DNA from: JBCAXA01 sp039183535
Lineage (GTDB): Bacteria; Pseudomonadota; Gammaproteobacteria; Steroidobacterales; Woeseiaceae
Reading direction: 5' to 3'
Assembly: GCA_039183535.1 (NCBI GenBank)
Contig: JBCDBO010000146.1
Span: 1-6,521, forward strand
Length of the DNA stretch: 6,521 nucleotides
This document shows positions 1 to 5,822 of this stretch, one piece after another (the first letter of the stretch is position 1; every line of letters starts with the position of its first letter). The position numbers and the translations under genes were made by a program. The notes beneath the pieces were generated by a model. It had not been told where the DNA came from and ran no database searches. It worked only from the letters and a program-made list of their open reading frames with translations.

Positions 1-1
1 C

Positions 2-700
2 ATCGCGTACACCGGTTGCGGCGTTCGCGCCTCGGCGCTTGCGATGGACAAAGTGGTCAGCAAGCTCTTGTTTCGTCATCACGGACTGCCAACACCGGAT
101 TGGCTCGACCTCGCGAGCGGTGCGGACAGCCCTGCGGATCCAGGGCTTGGTTGGCCGGTGTTCGTCAAGCCCGCAAGCCAAGGGTCGAGTGTCGGTATGA
201 ACCGGGTCGATACGCCGGCCGATTTACCGGCCGCCGTTACCGCAGCCCGCGAGATCGAACCGCGCGTGCTGATCGAGCAGTGCTTGCCTGGCCCTGAGTT
301 TACCGTCGCGGTGTTGGGCCGACGTACTCTGCCGTCGATTCGGATCGACACACCCAATCGTTTCTACGATTACGACGCAAAGTACGAAGCGACAACGACG
401 GAGTACACCTGTCCCGCACTCAGCGGCGCGGCTGAACAGGCCTTGCAGCGATTGGCGTTGGCCGCGTTCGATACGCTCGGTTGCGAGGGTTGGGGCCGAG
501 TCGATTTCATGGTCGATAGCAGCGGCGAGCCATCGGTAATCGAGGTCAATACCGTGCCGGGCATGACCGACCATTCATTGGTACCGATGGCGGCCGCGAC
601 CGACGGGATTGATTTCCCGACTCTGTGCGTGGCGATTCTCGACACGGTACCGGCTCATCGGCAAACGGCATCGAGATTGGAGGGGACTTATGGCCGCTAA
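2..700 (+). CDS. ddl: D-alanine--D-alanine ligase, 3' part (N-terminus outside window)
   Basis: This cytoplasmic ATP-grasp enzyme joins two D-alanines to make the dipeptide that ends the peptidoglycan stem peptide. The frame is open from base 2, so the gene begins upstream. The 232 residues seen here would lack about 75 N-terminal residues of a roughly 306-residue DdlB. Visible motifs, in window residue numbers, are YTGCGVRASALAMDK (3-17), the ATP-binding KPASQGSSVGM (56-66), PGPEFTVAVLG (96-106), the omega-loop YDYDAKY (122-128), GWGRVDFMVD (163-172) and the metal-binding end IEVNTVPGMTDHSLVP (180-195). The Glu and Asn of EVN correspond to the Mg ligands of E. coli DdlB. The AKY tyrosine, equivalent to E. 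coli Y216, is kept, which fits D-Ala-D-Ala rather than D-Ala-D-lactate synthesis. Its TAA stop lies 11 nt inside ftsQ, so the two are probably translationally coupled. The ddlB paralogue name is inferred from location only. Confidence 0.97.
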   Translation: MAYTGCGVRASALAMDKVVSKLLFRHHGLPTPDWLDLASGADSPADPGLGWPVFVKPASQGSSVGMNRVDTPADLPAAVTAAREIEPRVLIEQCLPGPEFTVAVLGRRTLPSIRIDTPNRFYDYDAKYEATTTEYTCPALSGAAEQALQRLALAAFDTLGCEGWGRVDFMVDSSGEPSVIEVNTVPGMTDHSLVPMAAATDGIDFPTLCVAILDTVPAHRQTASRLEGTYGR

Positions 701-1505
701 GCAAGCGCGACGTAAGAAGCCACGGACAAAGCGGCGCCAGATCAGTTTCCGATTGCCGTGGAAATCGTTGCTCGCGGTATCGCTAACGCTTGCCGCCTGC
801 TACGTAGCAATTAATGTCGGATCGTTGGCGCTGAACCGACCGATTCAGGCGCTCGATCTTGAGGCGCCGCTGCAACGCGTCTCGGAGATGCAGATTTTGG
901 CCGCGGTTCAGCCGTATCTCGAAGCAGGCTTCATCAGCGCTGACCTGGGCGCTATACGAGATGCCTTAGAAGCGTTGGCCTGGGTCGACGTCGCCATCGT
1001 GCGTCGGCGTTGGCCGGACCGGTTACAAATTCTCGTCGTCGAGCAGGTCCCGGCGGCGCGCTGGCGCAATGACGGCTTGTTGAACGTGCGTGGCGAATTG
1101 TTTGTTACCGGCGCGCGGCATATTCCCACGGAGTTGCCGCGTCTGTCGGGTCCTGACGGCAGCGCATCTGTCGTAGCGCGCCGCTATCTCGCGATGCACG
1201 GACGTTTAGTACAAGTCGGACTTAGCTTGAAATCGGTCGAGCTCGACGAGCGCGGTTCGTGGGAGTTGGCATTGGCCAACGGTGTTGCCGTGCGCTTAGG
1301 CCGGCGCGATATCGATGATCGTAGCGAACGTTTTCTCAGTGTTGTTGCGCAGATGATCAGTCGTCGCCAAGAGGCGATCGACTATATCGATATGCGCTAT
1401 TCGAACGGCTTTGCAATCGGCTGGAAGGACGATGACTACCGCGAGCACGCCGATCGCGACCCGGATACACGGCCAGTATTGGCGGCGAGGCAAGCCACAG
1501 AATGA
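690..1505 (+). CDS. ftsQ: Cell division protein FtsQ
   Basis: FtsQ is a bitopic inner-membrane protein that, with FtsB and FtsL, links the early Z-ring to the septal synthases FtsW and FtsI. The 271-residue product has the expected layout. A very basic cytoplasmic tail (1-24, rich in K and R) precedes one membrane segment (about 26-48). A periplasmic POTRA domain follows (about 53-118), ending in a VEQVPAARW-like stretch. The beta domain carries the family signatures DGLLNVRGELF (128-138) and IDMRYSNGFAIGW (233-245). The frame stays open upstream, but ATG 690 is chosen because GGAGGGG (679-685) sits just before it and the N-terminus then has normal FtsQ length. It overlaps ddl by 11 nt and ftsA by 4 nt (ATGA). 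Overall sequence is divergent, as is usual for FtsQ, but the motifs and position make the call firm. Confidence 0.95.
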   Translation: MAAKQARRKKPRTKRRQISFRLPWKSLLAVSLTLAACYVAINVGSLALNRPIQALDLEAPLQRVSEMQILAAVQPYLEAGFISADLGAIRDALEALAWVDVAIVRRRWPDRLQILVVEQVPAARWRNDGLLNVRGELFVTGARHIPTELPRLSGPDGSASVVARRYLAMHGRLVQVGLSLKSVELDERGSWELALANGVAVRLGRRDIDDRSERFLSVVAQMISRRQEAIDYIDMRYSNGFAIGWKDDDYREHADRDPDTRPVLAARQATE

Positions 1506-2740
1506 GTAACAGACGTACTGACAAAAATCTGATTGTCGGTCTCGATATCGGTACATCGAAAATCGTCGCGATCGTCGGCGAGGTCGGCGAGGACGATGCC
1601 ATTGAAGTTGTTGGTATCGGTTCGCACCCGTCGCGTGGTTTGAAAAAAGGTGTCGTTGTCAATATTGAGTCGACTGTCCACTCAATTCAGCGCGCCATCG
1701 AAGAAGCCGAGCTGATGGCAGGCTGCGACATCCACTCGGTTTATGCCGGCATCGCTGGCAGCCACATCCGCAGCCTGAACTCGCACGGGATCGTTGCGAT
1801 TCGTGACAAAGAAGTGAGTGTTGGCGATGTCGAGCGCGTCATCGATGCGGCGCGCGCGGTCGCGATTCCAGCCGACCAAAAAATCCTGCATATCTTGCCG
1901 CAAGAATTCATCATCGACTCGCAAGATGGCATCCGTGAGCCGGTCGGTATGTCCGGCGTGCGAATGGAAGCCAAGGTGCATATGGTCACCGGGGCCGAAA
2001 GCGCCGCGCAAAATATCGTCAAGTGCGTGCAACGGTGTGGCCTTGCTGTCGACGATATCGTCCTCGAGCAATTGGCGTCGAGTTACGCCGTGCTTACCGA
2101 GGATGAAAAGGAACTGGGTTCCTGCATCGTCGATATAGGTGGCGGGACCACCGATATCGCCGTCTTCCTCGGCGGCGCCATTCGACATACCGCGGTTATT
2201 CCGATTGCGGGCGATCAAGTGACGAATGACATCGCCGTATCCATGCGCACACCGAAGCCGTACGCCGAAGACATCAAAATCAAATACGCCTGCGCGTTGT
2301 CGCAGCTCGCCAACGCGGACGAGACGATCGAAGTTCCCAGCGTTGGTGATCGGCCCTCCAGACGCCTCGCTCGGCAAACGCTCGCTGAGATCGTTGAGCC
2401 GCGTTACGAGGAGTTGTTCTGCTTAGTCCGCGACGAGCTGCGTCGCTCCGGTTTTGAAGAGCAGGTGGCGGCAGGAGTCGTCATTACCGGCGGCAGCGCG
2501 AAGATGGAGGGCGCTGTTGAACTTGCGGAAGAGGTCTTTCATATGCCGGTGCGGCTCGGGTCGCCGCAGTTCGTCACCGGTCTCGCTGAAGTCGTTCGCA
2601 ACCCGATCCACGCAACCGGCGTTGGATTGCTGTTGTACGGCCATGAGCGGATGCATGAGCAGGAGTATCGCGGTTCCGACAGTGGCGGAATCCGCGACGT
2701 TTGGTCACGTATGAAAGCGTGGTTTCAAGGGCAGTTTTAA
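1502..2740 (+). CDS. ftsA: Cell division protein FtsA, actin-like Z-ring membrane anchor
   Basis: FtsA is a cytoplasmic actin-fold ATPase that tethers FtsZ filaments to the inner membrane and recruits later division proteins. The product is 412 residues (E. coli FtsA is about 420). The phosphate-1 motif GLDIGTSKIVAIVGEV spans 13-28. The FtsA-specific 1C subdomain follows (about 85-165). The phosphate-2 motif CIVDIGGGTTDIAVF spans 208-222, and the adenosine motif VVITGGSAKMEG spans 326-337. The C-terminal GIRDVWSRMKAWFQGQF (396-412) is the amphipathic membrane-targeting helix. The start codon overlaps the ftsQ stop as ATGA, and only a weak GAGG (1487-1490) lies upstream, so translation probably depends on coupling to ftsQ. 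No residue that I would expect to be essential is missing. Confidence 0.98.
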   Translation: MSNRRTDKNLIVGLDIGTSKIVAIVGEVGEDDAIEVVGIGSHPSRGLKKGVVVNIESTVHSIQRAIEEAELMAGCDIHSVYAGIAGSHIRSLNSHGIVAIRDKEVSVGDVERVIDAARAVAIPADQKILHILPQEFIIDSQDGIREPVGMSGVRMEAKVHMVTGAESAAQNIVKCVQRCGLAVDDIVLEQLASSYAVLTEDEKELGSCIVDIGGGTTDIAVFLGGAIRHTAVIPIAGDQVTNDIAVSMRTPKPYAEDIKIKYACALSQLANADETIEVPSVGDRPSRRLARQTLAEIVEPRYEELFCLVRDELRRSGFEEQVAAGVVITGGSAKMEGAVELAEEVFHMPVRLGSPQFVTGLAEVVRNPIHATGVGLLLYGHERMHEQEYRGSDSGGIRDVWSRMKAWFQGQF

Positions 2741-2741
2741 A

Positions 2742-2759
2742 ACCGGTGTAGCCACCGGT
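2742..2759 (+). other. Short perfect hairpin in the ftsA-ftsZ gap
   Basis: ACCGGTG (2742-2748) and CACCGGT (2753-2759) form a perfect 7-bp stem with a 4-nt TAGC loop, starting 2 nt after the ftsA stop codon. The following bases are only mildly T-rich and have no T tract, so this is not a convincing terminator. A structure here could stabilise or process the mRNA and so help raise FtsZ output over FtsA, but that role is inference. Confidence 0.4.
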
Positions 2760-2797
2760 GTTGTTATCGATTGGGTACCTAGCGGAGGTCACAAAAC

Positions 2798-3976
2798 ATG
2801 TTTGAACTAATGGATGCGTACAGCCAGAGTGCTGTCATTAAAGTCATCGGCGTCGGTGGCGGTGGCGGCAACGCCGTCGCTCACATGGTCGATGCCGGTA
2901 TCGACGGTGTCGACTTTATTTGCGCCAACACCGATGCGCAGGCGCTGAAGAACTGCAAGGTTCGCACCGCCCTGCAAATCGGCTGCAACATCACCAAGGG
3001 TCTGGGGGCTGGCGCCAATCCGGACGTGGGCCGGCAAGCGGCTATGGAAGATCGTGATCGCGTCCAAGAGGTCATCGAGGGCGCCGACATGCTGTTCATC
3101 ACAGCCGGTATGGGCGGTGGCACGGGAACCGGTGCGGCACCGGTGGTCGCCCAACTCGCTAAAGAGATGGGCATCTTGACCGTTGCCGTTGTGACTAAGC
3201 CGTTCCTGATGGAAGGCAACAAGCGCCACTCGACCGCTGAAGACGGCATCGCTGAACTCGGCAAATACGTCGATTCGCTGATTACGATACCGAACGAAAA
3301 ACTACTGACGGTACTCGGCAGCGATACCACGTTATTGGATGCGTTTAAGTCTGCGAATCAGGTTTTGCAAGGTGCGGTCCAAGGTATCGCCGAGCTGATT
3401 ACCCGGCCGGGGCTTATCAACGTTGACTTCGCTGACGTCAAAGCGGTGATGGCCGAGATGGGTATGGCGATGATGGGTTCCGGTGCCGCGAGTGGCGACG
3501 GCCGAGCTCGGCGGGCTGCGGAGGAGGCGATTTCTAGCCCGCTGCTTGAAGACATCGATCTCGCTGGGGCGAACGGCATTTTGGCCAACGTTACAGCGGG
3601 GTATGACCTCACGATCGGTGAGTATCGTGAAGTGGGTGAGGCGATCAGTGAATTTGCATCCGGCGATGCCAAAGTGATCGTCGGTACGGTACTCGATCCC
3701 GATATGTCGAACACGGTGCGTGTCACCGTTGTGGCGACCGGTCTCGGTCAGGGCGCGGTCGAGCTGGCCCAGCCGACTATCCGTGTCGTCGAGCCGGTCG
3801 TTTCACAGCCGCCGCCGGCCGCCGCCGAATCGAGCGGCCACGATCCACGTGATTACACACGTTTCGAATCACCGGCGGTCATTCGGCAAAAAGCCGCTGG
3901 TGACGGTCTGGCGGAACCGGCCGAACAGCAAGATATGCTCGATGTCCCCGCGTTCTTGCGCCGGCAAGCAGACTGA
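2798..3976 (+). CDS. ftsZ: Cell division GTPase FtsZ
   Basis: FtsZ is the tubulin-like GTPase that polymerises at midcell to form the Z-ring. The 392-residue product has every hallmark. The N-terminal nucleotide-binding segment VIGVGGGGGNAV spans 17-28, and NTDAQAL spans 44-50. The tubulin signature GGGTGTG is at 106-112. The catalytic T7 loop NVDFADVKAVM spans 208-218. A C-terminal globular domain extends to about 323 and is followed by a short, Pro- and Ala-rich linker (about 325-378). The conserved tail LDVPAFLRRQAD (381-392) is the site that binds FtsA and ZipA. The start is supported by GGAGGT (2784-2789), 8 nt before the ATG and the strongest Shine-Dalgarno among the division genes here, consistent with FtsZ being abundant. 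It lies 57 nt after ftsA and a likely terminator follows. Confidence 0.99.
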   Translation: MFELMDAYSQSAVIKVIGVGGGGGNAVAHMVDAGIDGVDFICANTDAQALKNCKVRTALQIGCNITKGLGAGANPDVGRQAAMEDRDRVQEVIEGADMLFITAGMGGGTGTGAAPVVAQLAKEMGILTVAVVTKPFLMEGNKRHSTAEDGIAELGKYVDSLITIPNEKLLTVLGSDTTLLDAFKSANQVLQGAVQGIAELITRPGLINVDFADVKAVMAEMGMAMMGSGAASGDGRARRAAEEAISSPLLEDIDLAGANGILANVTAGYDLTIGEYREVGEAISEFASGDAKVIVGTVLDPDMSNTVRVTVVATGLGQGAVELAQPTIRVVEPVVSQPPPAAAESSGHDPRDYTRFESPAVIRQKAAGDGLAEPAEQQDMLDVPAFLRRQAD

Positions 3977-3986
3977 GTCGAGGGTT

Positions 3987-4030
3987 CCCCGCCGGCGTTT
4001 CTCCGCGCGCCGGTGGGGGTGATCCTTTTC
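3987..4030 (+). terminator. Probable terminator or attenuator after ftsZ
   Basis: CCCCGCCGGCG (3987-3997) pairs with CGCCGGTGGGG (4008-4018). This gives an 11-bp, very GC-rich stem with one G-U pair and a 10-nt loop, 10 nt after the ftsZ stop. The T tract (TTTT, 4026-4029) is short and starts 7 nt beyond the stem, so intrinsic termination may be partial. Partial readthrough into lpxC is plausible. Confidence 0.6.
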
Positions 4031-4052
4031 AAAAAAATGTCACAAAAAGGAT
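4022..4052. repeat. AT-rich 8-bp inverted repeat downstream of the ftsZ terminator
   Basis: ATCCTTTT (4022-4029) and AAAAGGAT (4045-4052) are perfect reverse complements separated by 15 nt that include a run of seven A. The block is much more AT-rich than its surroundings. It could be an operator, an A-tract (UP-like) element for an lpxC promoter, or the oppositely oriented arm of a terminator. The sequence alone does not decide. Confidence 0.4.
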
Positions 4053-4144
4053 GTTCCGCTGAGAATTCTTTGCTAGTCTGCGCGTGGGTTGCGAAGCAGT
4101 ACGCGTAAGTTACTGATTAATAGGTTGTATTTCTGATACACGCG

Positions 4145-4256
4145 CGTTCTGACGGGGTGCTCAGAACGTTGACCGGTAGCCACTATGATGGTGGCAAACA
4201 TCCGGTTTAACTTCGCAAAATCAACAAATTACAAGCAGCGCTGTCTCAGGACAGCG
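4145..4256 (+). other. Structured lpxC leader with three inverted repeats
   Basis: This is the downstream part of the 311-nt gene-free stretch 3977-4287. CGTTCTGA (4145-4152) pairs perfectly with TCAGAACG (4161-4168) across an 8-nt loop. GCCAC (4179-4183) pairs with GTGGC (4191-4195), and ACCGG (4172-4176) with CCGGT (4202-4206) can enclose it. CGCTGTC (4239-4245) pairs perfectly with GACAGCG (4250-4256) around a TCAG loop, 31 nt before the lpxC start codon. None is followed by a T tract. No small ORF with a ribosome-binding site stood out. The bases between 4053 and 4144 hold nothing I can name. Confidence 0.35.
4184..4189 (+). promoter_or_regulatory. Candidate -10 element for lpxC
   Basis: TATGAT matches the sigma70 -10 consensus at five of six positions and lies about 100 nt upstream of the lpxC start. 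No good -35 element is found at 16-18 nt upstream, and the element overlaps a possible hairpin loop. It is the best single box I see in the leader, but weak as a promoter call. lpxC may also be transcribed by readthrough from ftsZ. Confidence 0.25.
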
Positions 4257-4287
4257 ATTGCGCGCGGGATCAACAAGGGTTGTGGTA

Positions 4288-5196
4288 ATGCTGCGACAGC
4301 GGACATTGAAAACGGCTATCCGTGCCACTGGCGTAGGGCTGCATAACGGCGAGAAGGTTTTTATGACCTTGCGCCCCGCGCCCGTGGATACCGGTATCGT
4401 GTTTTGTCGTACCGACCTAGACGCTACGCCGACGGTCCGCGCAGCCGCACATAAGGTCGGCGAAACGATGCTCGGCACCACGTTACTCGAAAACGACGTG
4501 CGAGTAGCGACGGTCGAGCATCTGGTCTCGGCGTTCGCCGGGTTAGGCATCGATAACTGCTACATCGATCTCAGTGCACCGGAAGTGCCGATTATGGACG
4601 GCAGTGCGGCGCCGTTCGTGTTCTTGTTGCAGTCCGCCGGCATCGAAGAGCAATCGGCGCCGAAACGACTCATTCGAATCAAGCGTCGCATCCGCGTTGA
4701 GGACGGTGATAAGTGGGCGGAGTTGCGGCCGCATAAAGGCTTCAAGGTCAGTTTCGCGATCGACTTCAACCATCCTGTGTTCAAAAAGCACGCCCATGAG
4801 GCGACGATCGACTTCTCGACCGGCTCCTACCTACGCGAAGTATCGCGGGCGCGAACGTTTGGCTTTATGCGCGACATCGAGGCGCTTCGATCGCGTAACC
4901 TGACGCTTGGCGGCAGCATGGATAACGCGATTGTGCTCGACGATTACCGCATCCTTAACGAGGACGGTCTGCGCTACGAGGATGAGTTTGTCCGTCATAA
5001 GATACTGGACGCTATTGGCGATTTGTATCTGATGGGCCATTCGTTACTCGGTGAGTATCGGGCCTTCAAGTCCGGGCATGAACTTAACAATCAGCTGGCC
5101 CGGGCGGTTCTCGATGACGTCAGCGCACACGAAATGGTCGTGTTCGGCGACCAACGCAAGGCGCCTATTTCGTACCACTCGCCCGTTTACGCCTAG
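4288..5196 (+). CDS. lpxC: UDP-3-O-acyl-N-acetylglucosamine deacetylase LpxC
   Basis: LpxC is the zinc-dependent cytoplasmic deacetylase that carries out the committed step of lipid A synthesis. The 302-residue product is close to the 305 of E. coli. Motifs are QRTLK (4-8), ATGVGLHNGEKV (13-24), TVEHLVSAFAGLGIDN (75-90), APEVPIMDGSAAPF (97-110), ISRART-type VSRARTFGFMRDIE (185-198), DDYRILNEDGLRYEDEFVRHKILDAIGD (within 218-245) and YRAFKSGHELNNQL (257-270). The zinc ligands H79, H237 and D241, the catalytic E78 and the general-acid H264 are all present. The frame has a TTG 30 nt upstream (4258), but ATG 4288 gives the family's normal N-terminus and has AAGGG (4275-4279) 8 nt ahead. The gene is convergent with the dciA-like gene, with 10 nt between stops. 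In many Proteobacteria LpxC abundance is tightly controlled; nothing here shows how. Confidence 0.98.
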   Translation: MLRQRTLKTAIRATGVGLHNGEKVFMTLRPAPVDTGIVFCRTDLDATPTVRAAAHKVGETMLGTTLLENDVRVATVEHLVSAFAGLGIDNCYIDLSAPEVPIMDGSAAPFVFLLQSAGIEEQSAPKRLIRIKRRIRVEDGDKWAELRPHKGFKVSFAIDFNHPVFKKHAHEATIDFSTGSYLREVSRARTFGFMRDIEALRSRNLTLGGSMDNAIVLDDYRILNEDGLRYEDEFVRHKILDAIGDLYLMGHSLLGEYRAFKSGHELNNQLARAVLDDVSAHEMVVFGDQRKAPISYHSPVYA

Positions 5197-5206
5197 TCCG
5201 CTCGAT

Positions 5207-5515
5207 TCAATCGCGCTGGTCGGTCCTCGGCCGGACCCGGACGTGTACCGCCGTAACGTCGAAGCCGGCGGCAACGTAACGCTGGCACAGCTCGCGTTCC
5301 CCGTAGCGCAGCCGCGTAGCCCAGGCCGCCGATGGCGTTGTTAGGGCGAGCGTTCCGTCGCCAGCCAGCGACGCGTGGGTGATCGCGGCTCGAAAATCAG
5401 CCGGCAAAACGTCCCGTAACGCGGCCGCGCGCTCGATATTGCCGGCCGCTTCACTGGTCAGCCGGCCCAGGGCCGTCGAGCGCTGAATCAGCTCATCAAG
5501 TCGTTTCTCTGCCAT
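5207..5515 (-). CDS. dciA: DUF721-domain protein, short DciA-like helicase loader
   Basis: DUF721 (DciA) proteins are the widespread bacterial loaders of the replicative helicase DnaB in species that lack DnaC. The 102-residue product starts with a helix rich in charged residues (about 3-36). It then shows the domain core LPADFRAAITHASLAGDGTLALTT (within 37-60), the diagnostic SAAWATRLRY (62-71) with its conserved Trp, and a final strand VTAVHVRVRP (87-96). It ends just after the domain and so lacks the disordered C-terminal extension of well-studied longer members such as the Vibrio protein (about 157 residues). The minus-strand ATG at 5515-5513 has only a weak GAAGA upstream. The position between lpxC and an M23 gene matches the Pseudomonas arrangement. 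Family assignment is fairly secure; helicase loading by this short form is inferred. Confidence 0.85.
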   Translation of the reverse strand: MAEKRLDELIQRSTALGRLTSEAAGNIERAAALRDVLPADFRAAITHASLAGDGTLALTTPSAAWATRLRYGERELCQRYVAAGFDVTAVHVRVRPRTDQRD

Positions 5516-5530
5516 GCGTCGTCTTCAATC

Positions 5531-5546
5531 TGTGATCGATTGCACA
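5531..5546. promoter_or_regulatory. CRP/Vfr/Clp-like binding site
   Basis: TGTGATCGATTGCACA has the form TGTGA-N6-GCACA and matches nine of the ten defined positions of the CRP-family consensus TGTGA-N6-TCACA. It begins 16 nt upstream of the minus-strand dciA-like start codon. Its centre is about 82 nt upstream of the predicted start of the M23 transcript. It could therefore activate the peptidase gene, repress dciA, or both. The site is seen; binding is inferred. Confidence 0.5.
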
Positions 5547-5585
5547 CACAAAATCGGTACCCAAGCCTTTTTGTGCGCCAAGTCC

Positions 5586-5614
5586 TTGAAATAACGGCGG
5601 TCGCGCGGCATATT
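5586..5614 (+). promoter_or_regulatory. Probable sigma70 promoter driving the riboswitch and M23 gene
   Basis: TTGAAA (5586-5591) resembles the -35 box (four of six) and CATATT (5609-5614) the -10 box (four of six), with an ideal 17-nt spacer. TATTCT (5611-5616) is an alternative -10 with a 19-nt spacer. Either puts the transcription start near 5621-5623, exactly where the aptamer begins, which supports the call. Confidence 0.5.
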
Positions 5615-5621
5615 CTCCGTC

Positions 5622-5710
5622 GATCAGGGCAAACTCGGCGTGAGCCGGGGACGCAAAGCTACCGGTCTTTCACCTGACGCGAGTACCGAAAGACAGCGGA
5701 GCTGCCGATT
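5622..5710 (+). promoter_or_regulatory. Cyclic-di-GMP-I (GEMM-I) riboswitch aptamer
   Basis: GEMM-I RNAs bind the second messenger c-di-GMP and control the downstream gene. The conserved core is present in order. AGGGCAAAC (5626-5634) is followed by a 6-bp stem, CTCGGC (5634-5639) with GCCGGG (5644-5649), capped by the GNRA tetraloop GTGA (5640-5643). Next come GGGACGCAAAGC (5648-5659) and a second stem in which GTCTTTC (5665-5671) pairs perfectly with GAAAGAC (5688-5694). The 3' block AGCGGAGCTGCCGA (5695-5708) resembles the family's AGCGGGGUUACCGA. The closing helix is short: I can draw only GATC (5622-5625) with GATT (5707-5710). The three G of AGGG are kept, which favours c-di-GMP over the cGAMP-binding variant. 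The element precedes an M23 peptidase gene on the same strand. Confidence 0.93.
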
Positions 5711-5822
5711 CAGCACGACCGGGTCGAGGGACCCAGCGCTCCGGTAGCAACGTTACTGGTCTCGATACAGGCCTGGCAAGCTGCTGATCTAAAAAGTAAC
5801 TGAATAACGAGCAGAGTGTCGC
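5711..5822 (+). promoter_or_regulatory. Structured leader between aptamer and M23 start (candidate expression platform)
   Basis: GGGTC (5721-5725) pairs with GACCC (5730-5734). CCGGTAGC (5741-5748) pairs with GTTACTGG (5752-5759), including two G-U pairs. Neither is followed by a T tract, so a transcription terminator is not evident. AAGCTGC (5778-5784) is a perfect complement of GCAGCTT (5825-5831), which overlaps the M23 start codon. CTGCT (5781-5785) can alternatively pair with AGCAG (5810-5814) at the weak ribosome-binding site. CTGATC (5784-5789) is a perfect complement of GATCAG (5622-5627) at the aptamer's 5' edge. This points to translational control, but neither the mechanism nor the sign of control is established. 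Confidence 0.45.

Noticed and set aside
356..397. Possible VanA-like D-Ala-D-lactate ligase
   Set aside because: The omega-loop has YDYDAKY with the Tyr of ordinary Ddl enzymes, and the gene sits in a standard dcw cluster.
609..689. In-frame upstream start giving a longer FtsQ (298 residues)
   Set aside because: It would sit deep inside ddl with no good ribosome-binding site. ATG 690 has GGAGGGG directly upstream and gives the normal FtsQ N-terminus.
1682..2377. 231-codon open frame on the minus strand
   Set aside because: It lies entirely antisense to ftsA, has no recognisable domain and is a codon-bias shadow.
4258..4287. TTG start extending LpxC by ten residues
   Set aside because: The extension has no match to the LpxC family. 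ATG 4288 yields the expected start and has AAGGG 8 nt ahead.
5207..5344. Forward open frame overlapping the 3' end of lpxC and running to 5344
   Set aside because: Its product looks like a random Arg/Pro-rich translation, and the opposite strand has the clear DUF721 protein.
5547..5575. Inverted repeat CACAAAA...TTTTGTG as a terminator
   Set aside because: The stem is AT-rich and weak with a 15-nt loop, and it sits in a promoter region. Chance or a minor operator is more likely.
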